From contig DAOTYX010000084.1 in NCBI GenBank assembly GCA_034434635.1, forward strand, positions 1 to 32,689: DNA of 32,689 nucleotides, written 5' to 3'. The notes beneath the pieces are model-generated. The model was not told the origin of the DNA, searched no databases, and saw only the letters and a list, made by a program, of their open reading frames with translations. A program made the position numbers and the translations under genes. Positions within the stretch are counted from its first letter, which is position 1, and every line of letters begins with the position of its first letter. This DNA is from DAOTYX01 sp034434635 (lineage in GTDB: Bacteria > Chloroflexota > Anaerolineae > B4-G1 > DUEL01). This document shows positions 22,562 through 30,247 of the stretch, piece by piece.

Positions 22562-24871
22562 ATGGCCGATCTGCCGCTCGAAGCCCCGAAAATCCTGAGG
22601 ATCTACCTGGAGATCGCCAACTACCCGATCATGGCGCAGGAGATCCGTCGGCGCATGCGCGAGGAACTCTTCCAGCGCGGCATCATTACCCCCGAGGCGT
22701 TCGAGGCGGAGGTCCAGGAGAAGGGCACCCTCTCTCAACTGCGCGAAGGGTTGACTCCCCCTGTCGAGGAAGAGGAACATGTCTGGCAGCAACGGCTGCA
22801 GGTCATCCGCGACTACCTGACTGACTTCTACTTTGCCTATAACCTGCCCCTGGAACTCTTCCAGCACATCGTCAACGATCTGTTGGCCCGTCGCTCCGTG
22901 AGGCCCGATGCGCTCGACCTGCGGTTCAACCCGGAACTGGCGCCGCTGGATCTGTTGTTGCGCCAGGCGCGGGAGTACGAGTCGCTGCCGGAGGAACAGC
23001 GGGCCAGGGTTCAGCACCACCTCGAGGAGATCATCGTCGTCCTGATCAAGACGATGATCAGCGACCATTTGGGCTTCGTGAGCATCGCCAAGAAGTGGTT
23101 TACCGGCGATGACCTGCGCTTCGTCCACTCCCGACGCATCGGCACCGGCAAGATCGGCGGCAAGGCGGCCGGTATGCTGCTGGCCTGGAAGATCCTCCAG
23201 GGGGTCGTGCCCCAGATCGCCGCACAACTGGTCGTGCCGGACTCCTACTTCATCGGCACCGACGTCTTCTACGACTTTCTCTCCCTCAACAGCCTGGAGT
23301 ACCTCAACCAGAAGTACAAGCCGCTGGATCAGATTCGCGCCGATTACCCGGAGATTGTCGAGGCCTACGGACGGGGCCGCTTCCCGGCCGGCATCGCTGA
23401 GCAACTGCGCGCGCTTCTGGAAAGGGTTGGCCGGACGCCGCTCATCGTCCGTTCCTCCAGCCTCCTGGAGGACAGTTTCGGCACCTCGTTCGCCGGGAAG
23501 TACGAGAGCCACTTCTGCCCCAACCAGGGGACGGTGGAGGAAAACCTGGAAGCGCTGCTGGCGGCAATCCGCCGCATCTACGCCAGCGCGTTCAACCCCG
23601 ATGCGCTCTTCTACCGCCGACGTATGGGGCTGATTGACTATGACGAACGTATGGCCGTGCTGCTCCAGACGGTGCAGGGGCAGAGGTATGGTCGCTATTT
23701 CTTCCCCACCCTGGCCGGGGTTGCTTTCGGCCACGCGCCCATTGTCTGGCATCCGCGCCTGCGCCGCGAAGAGGGTTTCGTCCGCCTGGTGGCGGGGCTG
23801 GGGACGCGCGCGGTCAACCGCGTCGCCGATGACTATCCGCGCCTGATCACCCTCAGTCACCCCCTGCTACGCCCGGAGAACGCCCCGGCGGCGATCCGTC
23901 GCTACTCGCAGCACTTCATTGACCTGATTGACCTGGAGGAGAACGCCTTCAAGACCTTGCCGATTGACCAGGTGATCGGCCTCGATTACCCGCCTCTGCG
24001 GCTGCTGGCGTCGGCCCAGCAGGACGAGACGCTGATGCCCCTGGTCTCCCTTGGCCGTGTCTCGCCAAAGGACCTGGTCTTCACCTTCGACGCGCTTTTG
24101 CAGCACAGCGACTTCGTGCCGCTGCTGAAGGCGATCCTCTCCGCCCTGAACCAGGAGTATCAGTATCCGGTGGATGTGGAGTTCGCCATCAGCCTGACGC
24201 CGACCTCGTCCCGACCAGAGATCACCTTCCACCTCCTGCAATGTCGCCCGCAGAGCAGCATGCGGGGGCGGGCTATCCGCCGCGTCCCCACAGATGTGCC
24301 GCAGGAGGATGTGCTCTTCCGCGTGACGCATATGGTGCCCCAGGGAGAGGTCAACGGCGCCGCCTACGTGATCTACGTGGATCCCACAGAGTACGGCCGG
24401 TTGGGGGAAGCCGCCCGCAGCACAGAGGTGGCCCACATCGTCGGCCGGCTGAACAAGATACTGGAAGGTCAGGGGGTTGTGATGCTTGGGCCGGGCCGCT
24501 GGGGATCGGCCAATCCCGAGTTGGGGGTGCCGGTGACCTATGCCGACATCTACAACGCGCGGGCGCTGGTGGAGATCGCCGTCCCGCAGCAGGGCATCCA
24601 CCCAGAGCCCTCCTATGGGACGCACTTCTTCCAGGACCTGGTCGAGGCGGAGATCTATCCGCTGGCGATCTACCTGGGAGAAGGGAGCGATTACCTGAAT
24701 CGGGAGTTCCTGCTCCAGGCGCGCAATCATCTGGCCGACCTGTTGCCAGAGGCTGTCCCCTACAGCGACTGCGTCCGTGTTGTCCACATCCCCTCTGAGC
24801 GGCCGGGCTGTTGCCTGGAGATTGTGATGGACGGGGAACAGGGGTTGGCCTATCTGGCACCAGCGGAGTAG
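22562..24871 (+). CDS. PEP/pyruvate-binding domain protein (PPS/PPDK N-terminal type), stand-alone
   Basis: A 769-residue protein with the ATP-grasp-like nucleotide-binding domain of phosphoenolpyruvate synthase and pyruvate phosphate dikinase: IGTGKIGGKAAGMLLAWKIL (about 195-214) and PLIVRSSSLLEDSFGTSFAGKYES (about 297-320). The phosphohistidine swivel domain and the PEP-binding barrel of those enzymes are absent, so it cannot be a complete PEP synthase. About 195 N-terminal residues are helical and of unknown type. The C-terminal part holds MLGPGRWGSANPELGVPVTY and SYGTHFFQDL, a block I associate with a family of such proteins of unknown function in Bacteroidetes and others. ATG 22562 is chosen because a TATAAT box sits inside the longer frame from 22505. 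Possible role: ATP-dependent phosphotransfer or signalling; unproved. Confidence 0.82.
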   Translation: MADLPLEAPKILRIYLEIANYPIMAQEIRRRMREELFQRGIITPEAFEAEVQEKGTLSQLREGLTPPVEEEEHVWQQRLQVIRDYLTDFYFAYNLPLELFQHIVNDLLARRSVRPDALDLRFNPELAPLDLLLRQAREYESLPEEQRARVQHHLEEIIVVLIKTMISDHLGFVSIAKKWFTGDDLRFVHSRRIGTGKIGGKAAGMLLAWKILQGVVPQIAAQLVVPDSYFIGTDVFYDFLSLNSLEYLNQKYKPLDQIRADYPEIVEAYGRGRFPAGIAEQLRALLERVGRTPLIVRSSSLLEDSFGTSFAGKYESHFCPNQGTVEENLEALLAAIRRIYASAFNPDALFYRRRMGLIDYDERMAVLLQTVQGQRYGRYFFPTLAGVAFGHAPIVWHPRLRREEGFVRLVAGLGTRAVNRVADDYPRLITLSHPLLRPENAPAAIRRYSQHFIDLIDLEENAFKTLPIDQVIGLDYPPLRLLASAQQDETLMPLVSLGRVSPKDLVFTFDALLQHSDFVPLLKAILSALNQEYQYPVDVEFAISLTPTSSRPEITFHLLQCRPQSSMRGRAIRRVPTDVPQEDVLFRVTHMVPQGEVNGAAYVIYVDPTEYGRLGEAARSTEVAHIVGRLNKILEGQGVVMLGPGRWGSANPELGVPVTYADIYNARALVEIAVPQQGIHPEPSYGTHFFQDLVEAEIYPLAIYLGEGSDYLNREFLLQARNHLADLLPEAVPYSDCVRVVHIPSERPGCCLEIVMDGEQGLAYLAPAE

Positions 24872-24918
24872 GACAACTGCGAGCAGTTGTCCTGCTCCCG
24901 ACAGTTTTGGGACACACC
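24871..24918. repeat. Nested palindromic element, half copy
   Basis: GGACAACTGC-GA-GCAGTTGTCC (24871-24892) plus the arm to 24918 match 17989-18036 except for the central two bases (TC there, GA here) and one base near the end. It begins on the last base of the preceding stop codon and ends 16 bases before the ssb -35 box. Confidence 0.85.
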
Positions 24919-24934
24919 CGGAGGCGGTGCGGCT

Positions 24935-24963
24935 TTGACTTTTCCTGGCTTTTGGTGTAAGAT
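24935..24963 (+). promoter_or_regulatory. Promoter of ssb
   Basis: TTGACT (24935-24940), a 17-base spacer and TAAGAT (24958-24963). AAGGAGG lies just before ATG 25014. Confidence 0.8.
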
Positions 24964-25013
24964 ATTTCACGTCGCCCGTCAACGTTCCCATCAACACAGC
25001 AAGGAGGCCAAAA

Positions 25014-25433
25014 ATGTACCATAGAGTGATCATCGCCGGGTATCTGGGGCGCGACCCAGAGATGCGTTACCTGCCCGATGGCCAGCCGGTCGTCAACTTC
25101 TCGGTGGCCACCGGCCGCCGCTGGACCGGCAAGGACGGTCAGGCGCATGACGAGACGATCTGGTGGCGCGTCTCGGCCTTTGGCAAGACGGCTGAGCTCT
25201 GCAATCAGTATTTGACCAAAGGCCGCGCCGTGTTGATCGAGGGCCGGATGCGCCCTGACGAAAACGGCAATCCGCGCGTCTGGACGGGGCAGGATGGCGC
25301 GGCGCGGGCTTCCTACGAGGTGACCGCAGACAGCGTGCGCTTCCTGGGCCGCCGCGAAGAGGAAGCACCTGCCCCCGTTGCCCCAGAGCCTGTGATCGAA
25401 GAGCCGGAAGAGCCAGAGGCCATTCCCTTCTAG
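25014..25433 (+). CDS. ssb: Single-stranded DNA-binding protein
   Basis: A 139-residue SSB. Residues 1-110 form the OB fold that coats single-stranded DNA (MYHRVIIAGYLGRDPEMRYL, VVNFSVATGRRW, WWRVSAFGKTAELCNQYLTKG). The tail is acidic and proline-rich and ends EAIPF, close to the DDIPF tip that recruits replication and repair proteins. It is expressed from its own promoter and is not in the rpsF-ssb-rpsR operon often seen. Length and layout are normal. Confidence 0.95.
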   Translation: MYHRVIIAGYLGRDPEMRYLPDGQPVVNFSVATGRRWTGKDGQAHDETIWWRVSAFGKTAELCNQYLTKGRAVLIEGRMRPDENGNPRVWTGQDGAARASYEVTADSVRFLGRREEEAPAPVAPEPVIEEPEEPEAIPF

Positions 25434-25467
25434 CCGCTGGCCGTTGCTCTCGTGTGAATGATCGGGC

Positions 25468-25498
25468 GACGCAGGGCACCCGCATGGGTGCCCTCGTC
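25468..25498 (+). terminator. Probable terminator of ssb
   Basis: AGGGCACCC (25473-25481), loop GCAT, GGGTGCCCT (25486-25494). The stem is extended by GACG/CGTC (25468-25471 with 25495-25498) around a bulged base, and TCTTCCTCC follows. Confidence 0.75.
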
Positions 25499-25529
25499 TC
25501 TTCCTCCAGACCTGTCAGGGGGGTGTGCT

Positions 25530-26372
25530 CTGTCCGCCCGGTTTCGATGGATGGCGATCCTGACGCTGCTGCTGGCCTGTCTGGCCTGCAACCTGCCCGA
25601 TCTGGCTCCCTCGCCGACCCCCATGCCTCCTCCCACGCCCACGTTGCGTCCCACACCCACGCCTGAGCCGCCCGATACCGGCTGGTCCCCCCTTGCCCCT
25701 GGGTTGGAGTGGCGGGAGGTGAACGTGGCGGCGGGAACGGCGACGGAGCGGCTGATGATCGCGCGGCTGGAGCCCGCGTCGTTCCGTTTCCGTGTCCTCT
25801 ATGCCCCCGGCGGCGGGCAGACGGTGGCGGGGTGGGCGGCCGGGCTGGAGGCGCAGCCCCCCTTCCTCGTGGTCAACGGTGGCTACTTCACCCCGGAGTA
25901 CCGGGCCACTGGCCTGCTGGTCAGCGGTGGGCAGGCCTATGGTGTCTCCTACGGCGGCTTTGCCGGCATGTTCGCCGTGCTGCCCGGCGGCCGGGTGGAG
26001 GTGCGCTGGCTGGCCGACCGGCCCTACGACCCGCACGAGATGCTGGTGGAGGCGGTGCAATCCTTCCCGGTGCTGGTCAAGCCGGGCGGGGTGCTGGGTT
26101 TCCCGGCCGACGCGGATGACGGTCAACCGGCCCGGCGCACCGTGGTGGCGCAGGACCAGGCAGGGCGCATCCTCTTCATCATCGCCCCGCGCGGCTACCT
26201 CTCGCTGCACGCGCTGGCCCGCTGGCTGGTCTCCTCCGACCTGGCGCTGGACGTGGCGCTCAACCTGGATGGGGGGCAGTCCACGGGGCTCTACCTGGAG
26301 GCGGGAGGGACGCGGGTGAGTGAGGATTCGCTCTCGCCCCTGCCGGCGGTCATCGTGGTGGAGGGGCGGTGA
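25530..26372 (+). CDS. Lipoprotein with phosphodiester glycosidase (NAGPA-type) domain
   Basis: A roughly 280-residue exported protein: a short basic start, the hydrophobic run MAILTLLLACLAC with a lipobox-like LLAC, a Pro/Thr-rich linker (SPTPMPPPTPTLRPTPTPEPP), then a domain of the phosphodiester glycosidase family (NAGPA). Family signs are FLVVNGGYFTPEYRATGLLVSGGQ, RRTVVAQDQ and ALNLDGGQSTGLYL. These enzymes remove a sugar joined through a phosphodiester, for example from surface polymers. The start is uncertain: CTG 25530 has AGGGGGG six bases upstream and gives a proper signal peptide; ATG 25551 lacks the charged start; ATG 25458 lies before the terminator hairpin. The stop overlaps the next gene, so they are coupled. 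Confidence 0.83.
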   Translation: MSARFRWMAILTLLLACLACNLPDLAPSPTPMPPPTPTLRPTPTPEPPDTGWSPLAPGLEWREVNVAAGTATERLMIARLEPASFRFRVLYAPGGGQTVAGWAAGLEAQPPFLVVNGGYFTPEYRATGLLVSGGQAYGVSYGGFAGMFAVLPGGRVEVRWLADRPYDPHEMLVEAVQSFPVLVKPGGVLGFPADADDGQPARRTVVAQDQAGRILFIIAPRGYLSLHALARWLVSSDLALDVALNLDGGQSTGLYLEAGGTRVSEDSLSPLPAVIVVEGR

Positions 26373-28390
26373 TGGACGGGAGAGCCGCAAGAAGCAAGCC
26401 TCTCGAACCCCCCGCGGGTCCTGGCGGCCGGGTGGCACGCCTGTTGCACAGTCGCGCGTTATGGGTGACCCTGCTCACCGGGGTTTACTTGATGGGCATC
26501 GCGACGCGCGCCGTCCCCGCTCTCTTCGGGCCGGAGGGCTGGCGCTGGCCCAGCCGCGCCCCATCGCCCAGCACGCTCCCGCGATGGTGGCCGGCCCTGC
26601 TCCTGCTGACGGGCTACCTGCTCCTGTTCCTGTGGCTCGACGGGCGCGGCGCAGACACCCCGTCCCGCCGTCGTGAATGGGCGGTGCTGCTCTTCCTGGC
26701 GCTGATGGCCCCCGCGCTTCAGATAGCGCTCAAGTACATCCACTACTGTTACCTGGCCGAGTTCTATCTCTACCGTACGATTGGCCCTCACAACGGCTTC
26801 TGGCAGATCGCCATCGGCGCGCATGACCTGGCTGCGTTTCTCCGCTCTTATCCACAACAGATGCAGGATCAACCCTTCCTGCGCATCCACACCCACCCGC
26901 CAGGAGGCTTCCTCTGGGTTTGGCTGTGGTGGCAGGGGTTCGAGCGACTGCCAGCGTTGGCTCATGCGATAGCCCGCCTGCTGCGACCTTACAACTGCGC
27001 CGACCTGTGGTTCGTCTCTTTGACGGATGGTCAGGTAGCTGCCACATTGGGGCAGATGACACTGCCGCTGTTCAGCGGCCTGACCGTCTTCCCGCTCTAC
27101 CTGCTGGGCAAGCGACTGGACGGGCCGCGCACCGGTTTCCGTGCGGCTGCGTTCTATGTCCTTCTCCCTTCTCTTACCCTGTTCACCATGCGCTGGGATC
27201 AACTCTACCCGCTCTTCCTGCTCCTGGCGCTCTGTGCCCTGCACCGCGGGCTGACGCGCCATCGGCTGGGAGGATACCTGGCAGCCGGGCTGATCGTCTC
27301 GCTGGCCTCGTTCATGAGTTTCGGCAACCTGACGATTCTCCCGGCGTTGGCTGTGTACGGGCTGGGCCACTGGCTGGCCTGCGGCCGTCGGGAGCGCCGC
27401 CGCTGGCTGCGCCGCACGGCTCCGGGTTGGGCTTTGCTCCTGCTTGGCGCGCTCACTGTCTGGCTGGCTTATCAGGCCACCTGTGGCGTCTCGTTTTGGG
27501 ACGTCTTCTCCACAGCCATGCGCACTCACATCCACGGAGAACGTCCCTACTGGGTCTGGCTGGCATGGAACCTTTGGGACTTTCTGGCCTTTCTGGGCAT
27601 TCCCCTGGCGGTGTTGTTCCTGCTGGAGAGCGGGCGGGCATGGCGAGAGGTGCTGAAGAAAGAGCCGGCTGTGCGTCTGGAGCATCTGCCAGCGTTGGTG
27701 GCCAGCGCGGTGGTATTGGCGTTGGCCGTGACAGACCTGGCTCCTGAGGAGGTGGGACGCATCTGGCTCCTGTGGATGGCCCTGGCCTGTCTGGCGGTTG
27801 CCGTCGGCCTGGGTCGTCAACGAGCCCTCACCGTACTGGTCGTGACCCTGCTGGCGGGGCAGACCTTCTTCTTCACGCTCTTCTTCCGCGTCTCGCAGAC
27901 CGGCATGCCGTCCTACGTGCCACGCCAGGCCGAAATGACACCGCCGGCCATAGATCGGCCGCTGCCGGCGCACTTCGGATCGGAGATCACACTCCTGGGA
28001 TATGACCTGGCTCCCGCTGTGACAGAGCCGGGGCAGACGATCCGCCTGACGCTCTACTGGCAGGCGGTGAGAGAACCGCAGCGCCCCTATACGGTCTTCA
28101 CCCATCTGCTGGATGCGCGGGGGGAGATGCGTGGCCAGCAGGACAACATGCCGCAGCAGGGGCAGTTGCCCACGACCTGTTGGCAGTCAGGGGAATTCGT
28201 TACGGATGTCTACGACATTCCGCTGGCTGAGGATGCTCCTCCGGGGGAGTATACGGTCGAGGTCGGGATGTACTACCTGCCCACCGGCGAGCGGCTGCCC
28301 GTTTCCGGCGTGCCCGGTCAACCACCCGACCGGCTGCTGCTGGGGCCCATCACCGTCGTCGCGCCGGGAGGGGCTGCGGCGCCGCCGTGA
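26372..28390 (+). CDS. GT-C-like membrane glycosyltransferase with C-terminal beta domain
   Basis: A 672-residue protein with about eleven to twelve membrane helices between residues 30 and 515 and a soluble C-terminal domain (about 540-660). The external loop has IHTHPPGGFLW (HTHPPG at 173-178), resembling the HPPG/HPPL motif of GT39/ArnT-like enzymes that move sugars from polyprenyl-phosphate donors. The C-terminal part (LLGYDLAPA ... LYWQA ... YTVFTHLLD) is a beta-sandwich-like domain often appended to such proteins in Chloroflexota. ATG 26372 has GGAGGGG five bases upstream and overlaps the previous stop (TGATG). The acceptor is unknown; surface glycan or protein glycosylation is likely. 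Confidence 0.78.
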   Translation: MDGRAARSKPLEPPAGPGGRVARLLHSRALWVTLLTGVYLMGIATRAVPALFGPEGWRWPSRAPSPSTLPRWWPALLLLTGYLLLFLWLDGRGADTPSRRREWAVLLFLALMAPALQIALKYIHYCYLAEFYLYRTIGPHNGFWQIAIGAHDLAAFLRSYPQQMQDQPFLRIHTHPPGGFLWVWLWWQGFERLPALAHAIARLLRPYNCADLWFVSLTDGQVAATLGQMTLPLFSGLTVFPLYLLGKRLDGPRTGFRAAAFYVLLPSLTLFTMRWDQLYPLFLLLALCALHRGLTRHRLGGYLAAGLIVSLASFMSFGNLTILPALAVYGLGHWLACGRRERRRWLRRTAPGWALLLLGALTVWLAYQATCGVSFWDVFSTAMRTHIHGERPYWVWLAWNLWDFLAFLGIPLAVLFLLESGRAWREVLKKEPAVRLEHLPALVASAVVLALAVTDLAPEEVGRIWLLWMALACLAVAVGLGRQRALTVLVVTLLAGQTFFFTLFFRVSQTGMPSYVPRQAEMTPPAIDRPLPAHFGSEITLLGYDLAPAVTEPGQTIRLTLYWQAVREPQRPYTVFTHLLDARGEMRGQQDNMPQQGQLPTTCWQSGEFVTDVYDIPLAEDAPPGEYTVEVGMYYLPTGERLPVSGVPGQPPDRLLLGPITVVAPGGAAAPP

Positions 28391-28636
28391 TTACAGCGCG
28401 CGGATGAAGAGGATACCCAACAGGCTGACCACCAGGCCGAGGTGGAGCAGCAGGTTCACCTGGGCCATCCACGCAATGACGGGCCAGTCTGGAAGCAGTT
28501 GTAGCACGAAGTTCAGCAGGATCAGCCCGAGGCCGATCAGCGGGACCAGGCCGGGGTAGCGCGCCAGGAAGTCGCTCAGACGCTTCAACCGTTCGCCCCA
28601 TATTGACTTCTCTGCTGCCTGCCGTCTGACGCTCAT
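28391..28636 (-). CDS. Small two-helix membrane protein
   Basis: An 81-residue protein: a basic N-terminal part (MSVRRQAAEKSIWGERLKRL), one helix at about 30-48 and another at about 55-78, so both ends are probably cytoplasmic. I do not recognise a family. ATG 28636 has GGAGGATGGGGG ahead of it on the minus strand. It follows the LCP gene by 39 bases, so is probably its operon partner. Its stop codon is directly back-to-back with the stop of the converging glycosyltransferase gene. Confidence 0.7.
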   Translation of the reverse strand: MSVRRQAAEKSIWGERLKRLSDFLARYPGLVPLIGLGLILLNFVLQLLPDWPVIAWMAQVNLLLHLGLVVSLLGILFIRAL

Positions 28637-28675
28637 CCCCCATCCTCCGTTGTGGACCTCAGAGGTCCATCAGTC

Positions 28676-30088
28676 TCACGGTGTCGGCGTTGGCGTTTGG
28701 TAAGTGGCCCCCAGGATGACGATGATGTCCACCGCCGTCTGGCCGCCGGAGACGGGGACGATCGCCGTCGCCGGGAGCCCCAAAAGCCGGGCGATGGTCT
28801 CGGCGGTGAACTGCTTGCCAGTGTAGACGTAGATCAGCGAGTTCGTGTAGTCGGAACGGTCAGCGTTGCCGAACCCCACGACATTGAGCCCCTGTCCCTG
28901 CAGGTACTCGGCGGTAGCCTGCGCCAGTCCGGCGGTCGTCGTCCCGTTCTGCACCATCACTGTAGCCGCCTCGTCTCGCAACCGGGTTGCCTGGTCCTGG
29001 GTGTTCTCCCCTGCGGCTGATGGCACGGTGAAGATCTCCGCCATCAGGTTGCGGATCTCGTCGCGCACAGGGACAAGCACCTGCTGACCGTCAGGTGTTT
29101 CCCAGGGTTGGGTGTAGTTCTCGTCAATCACCGCCGTGCGGATGTTCTCGCGGGGAATCTGGGTGGCCAGATTGGCCAGAGCGATCACCTGTTCAAGCGA
29201 GAGGTCGGTGGAGACCGACCGGTTCATCGTCTGCCACAAAGGCCCGGCCTGGGTGACCAGTTGGGGCAGCAGGTTCAGCCGTGTGACACGGTCGAGGATG
29301 GCCAGCAACACCTGTTGCTGACGCATGGCCCGGTCGAAGTCGCCGCCCGGGGTGTGTCGAGTGCGGGCGTAACGGAGGGCCAGTGCCCCGTTCATGTGCG
29401 TCATGCCGCCGGGGATGTAGAGAGGGTCATAGCCGTAGGGATCGTTCGGGTCGCTGGAGGGGTAGGTGGGATCGCTGATGTCTTCTCCGACGCAGGTATC
29501 GCCGACCATCTGCCCCACGCAGACATCAATCCCGCCGATCAGGTCTACCAGCTGCTCGAACGCGCTGAAGTTCAGCCGCACGTAGTAATGGATGGGCACA
29601 CCGAAGTTGTACTGGACGGTGCGCATGGCCAGAGCCGGGCCGCCGCCGGGGTAGCCGTAGGCGTCCCCCAGCCAGTGGGCGGTGTTGATGCGCCCCTCGT
29701 CGTAGCCGGGGATGGGCACCCACAGGTCGCGGGGGATGGAGAGCATACCCGCGGAGTGGGTGAGGGGGTCAATGGTCAGCAGGATGATCGTGTCCGTGCG
29801 CCAGGGGCCATGCTCGTTTTCCCGCTCGTCAATGCCCAACACCAACACGTTGACCCGGTCGGTGCCCTGCCAGGGCTCGATCTCCGGGACGGGTACTGGC
29901 CCACCGCCAGCACTGCCGCCACCCAGCAAATCGGGCAGAAGGCCCGAACCGAGGGCCAGGCCCCGCGCTTCCCTGAAAAAGAGGTAGCCGACGACAACAG
30001 AGATGGCCAGGAAGGTCACCGCCAGGCTCAGGGTGAAAAGCGCCGAACCGCGGCTGGAGCGCCTTCTAGCGACCTTGTGACGCGCCAT
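28676..30088 (-). CDS. LytR-CpsA-Psr (LCP) family cell-wall ligase
   Basis: A 470-residue membrane-anchored protein that, in its family, transfers polyprenyl-linked glycopolymers onto peptidoglycan. Residues 1-16 are basic (inside), a helix spans about 17-38, and the LCP domain follows (about 80-250). Key residues: R97-D99 in WRTDTIILLTID, R120-D121 in SIPRDLWVP, and the block ALRYARTRHTPGGDFDRAMRQQ. A LytR_C-type domain lies near the end (about 370-460: VMVQNGTTTAGLAQATAEYLQGQGLNV), with a Thr/Pro tail. The neighbouring GT2 and sugar-phosphate transferase genes suggest a polysaccharide substrate made here. It is oriented away from them. Confidence 0.93.
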   Translation of the reverse strand: MARHKVARRRSSRGSALFTLSLAVTFLAISVVVGYLFFREARGLALGSGLLPDLLGGGSAGGGPVPVPEIEPWQGTDRVNVLVLGIDERENEHGPWRTDTIILLTIDPLTHSAGMLSIPRDLWVPIPGYDEGRINTAHWLGDAYGYPGGGPALAMRTVQYNFGVPIHYYVRLNFSAFEQLVDLIGGIDVCVGQMVGDTCVGEDISDPTYPSSDPNDPYGYDPLYIPGGMTHMNGALALRYARTRHTPGGDFDRAMRQQQVLLAILDRVTRLNLLPQLVTQAGPLWQTMNRSVSTDLSLEQVIALANLATQIPRENIRTAVIDENYTQPWETPDGQQVLVPVRDEIRNLMAEIFTVPSAAGENTQDQATRLRDEAATVMVQNGTTTAGLAQATAEYLQGQGLNVVGFGNADRSDYTNSLIYVYTGKQFTAETIARLLGLPATAIVPVSGGQTAVDIIVILGATYQTPTPTP

Positions 30089-30106
30089 ACATCCTCCTCA
30101 TACTAT

Positions 30107-30140
30107 CGCCTGCCGCGCGGCAGGCGGTGAAATTATAGCA
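30107..30140 (-). promoter_or_regulatory. LCP promoter with a perfect palindrome at the transcript start
   Basis: Minus strand: TGCTATAAT (30140-30132, extended -10); the -35 region is weak. The predicted transcript start, about 30125, lies in the 20-base perfect palindrome CGCCTGCCGCGCGGCAGGCG (30107-30126). It may be an operator or a 5'-end stem. Confidence 0.65.
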
Positions 30141-30195
30141 CGATTGGCAGTTTCTGGGTAGGGTGAAGCGCCTCGCCTCCACCTCCTCCTTACCC

Positions 30196-30224
30196 TTGTC
30201 CCCTTCTTCCTTTCGTGTTACAAT
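30196..30224 (+). promoter_or_regulatory. Promoter of the GT2 operon
   Basis: TTGTCC (30196-30201), a 17-base spacer and TACAAT (30219-30224), with TG one base before the -10 box. Confidence 0.75.
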
Positions 30225-30247
30225 CTCCTCGTCCAAAGCGAGAAGCC

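Noticed and set aside
22562..24871. Full phosphoenolpyruvate synthase (ppsA)
   Set aside because: Only the nucleotide-binding part is there; the swivel histidine and PEP-binding domains are missing, so the gene name would mislead.
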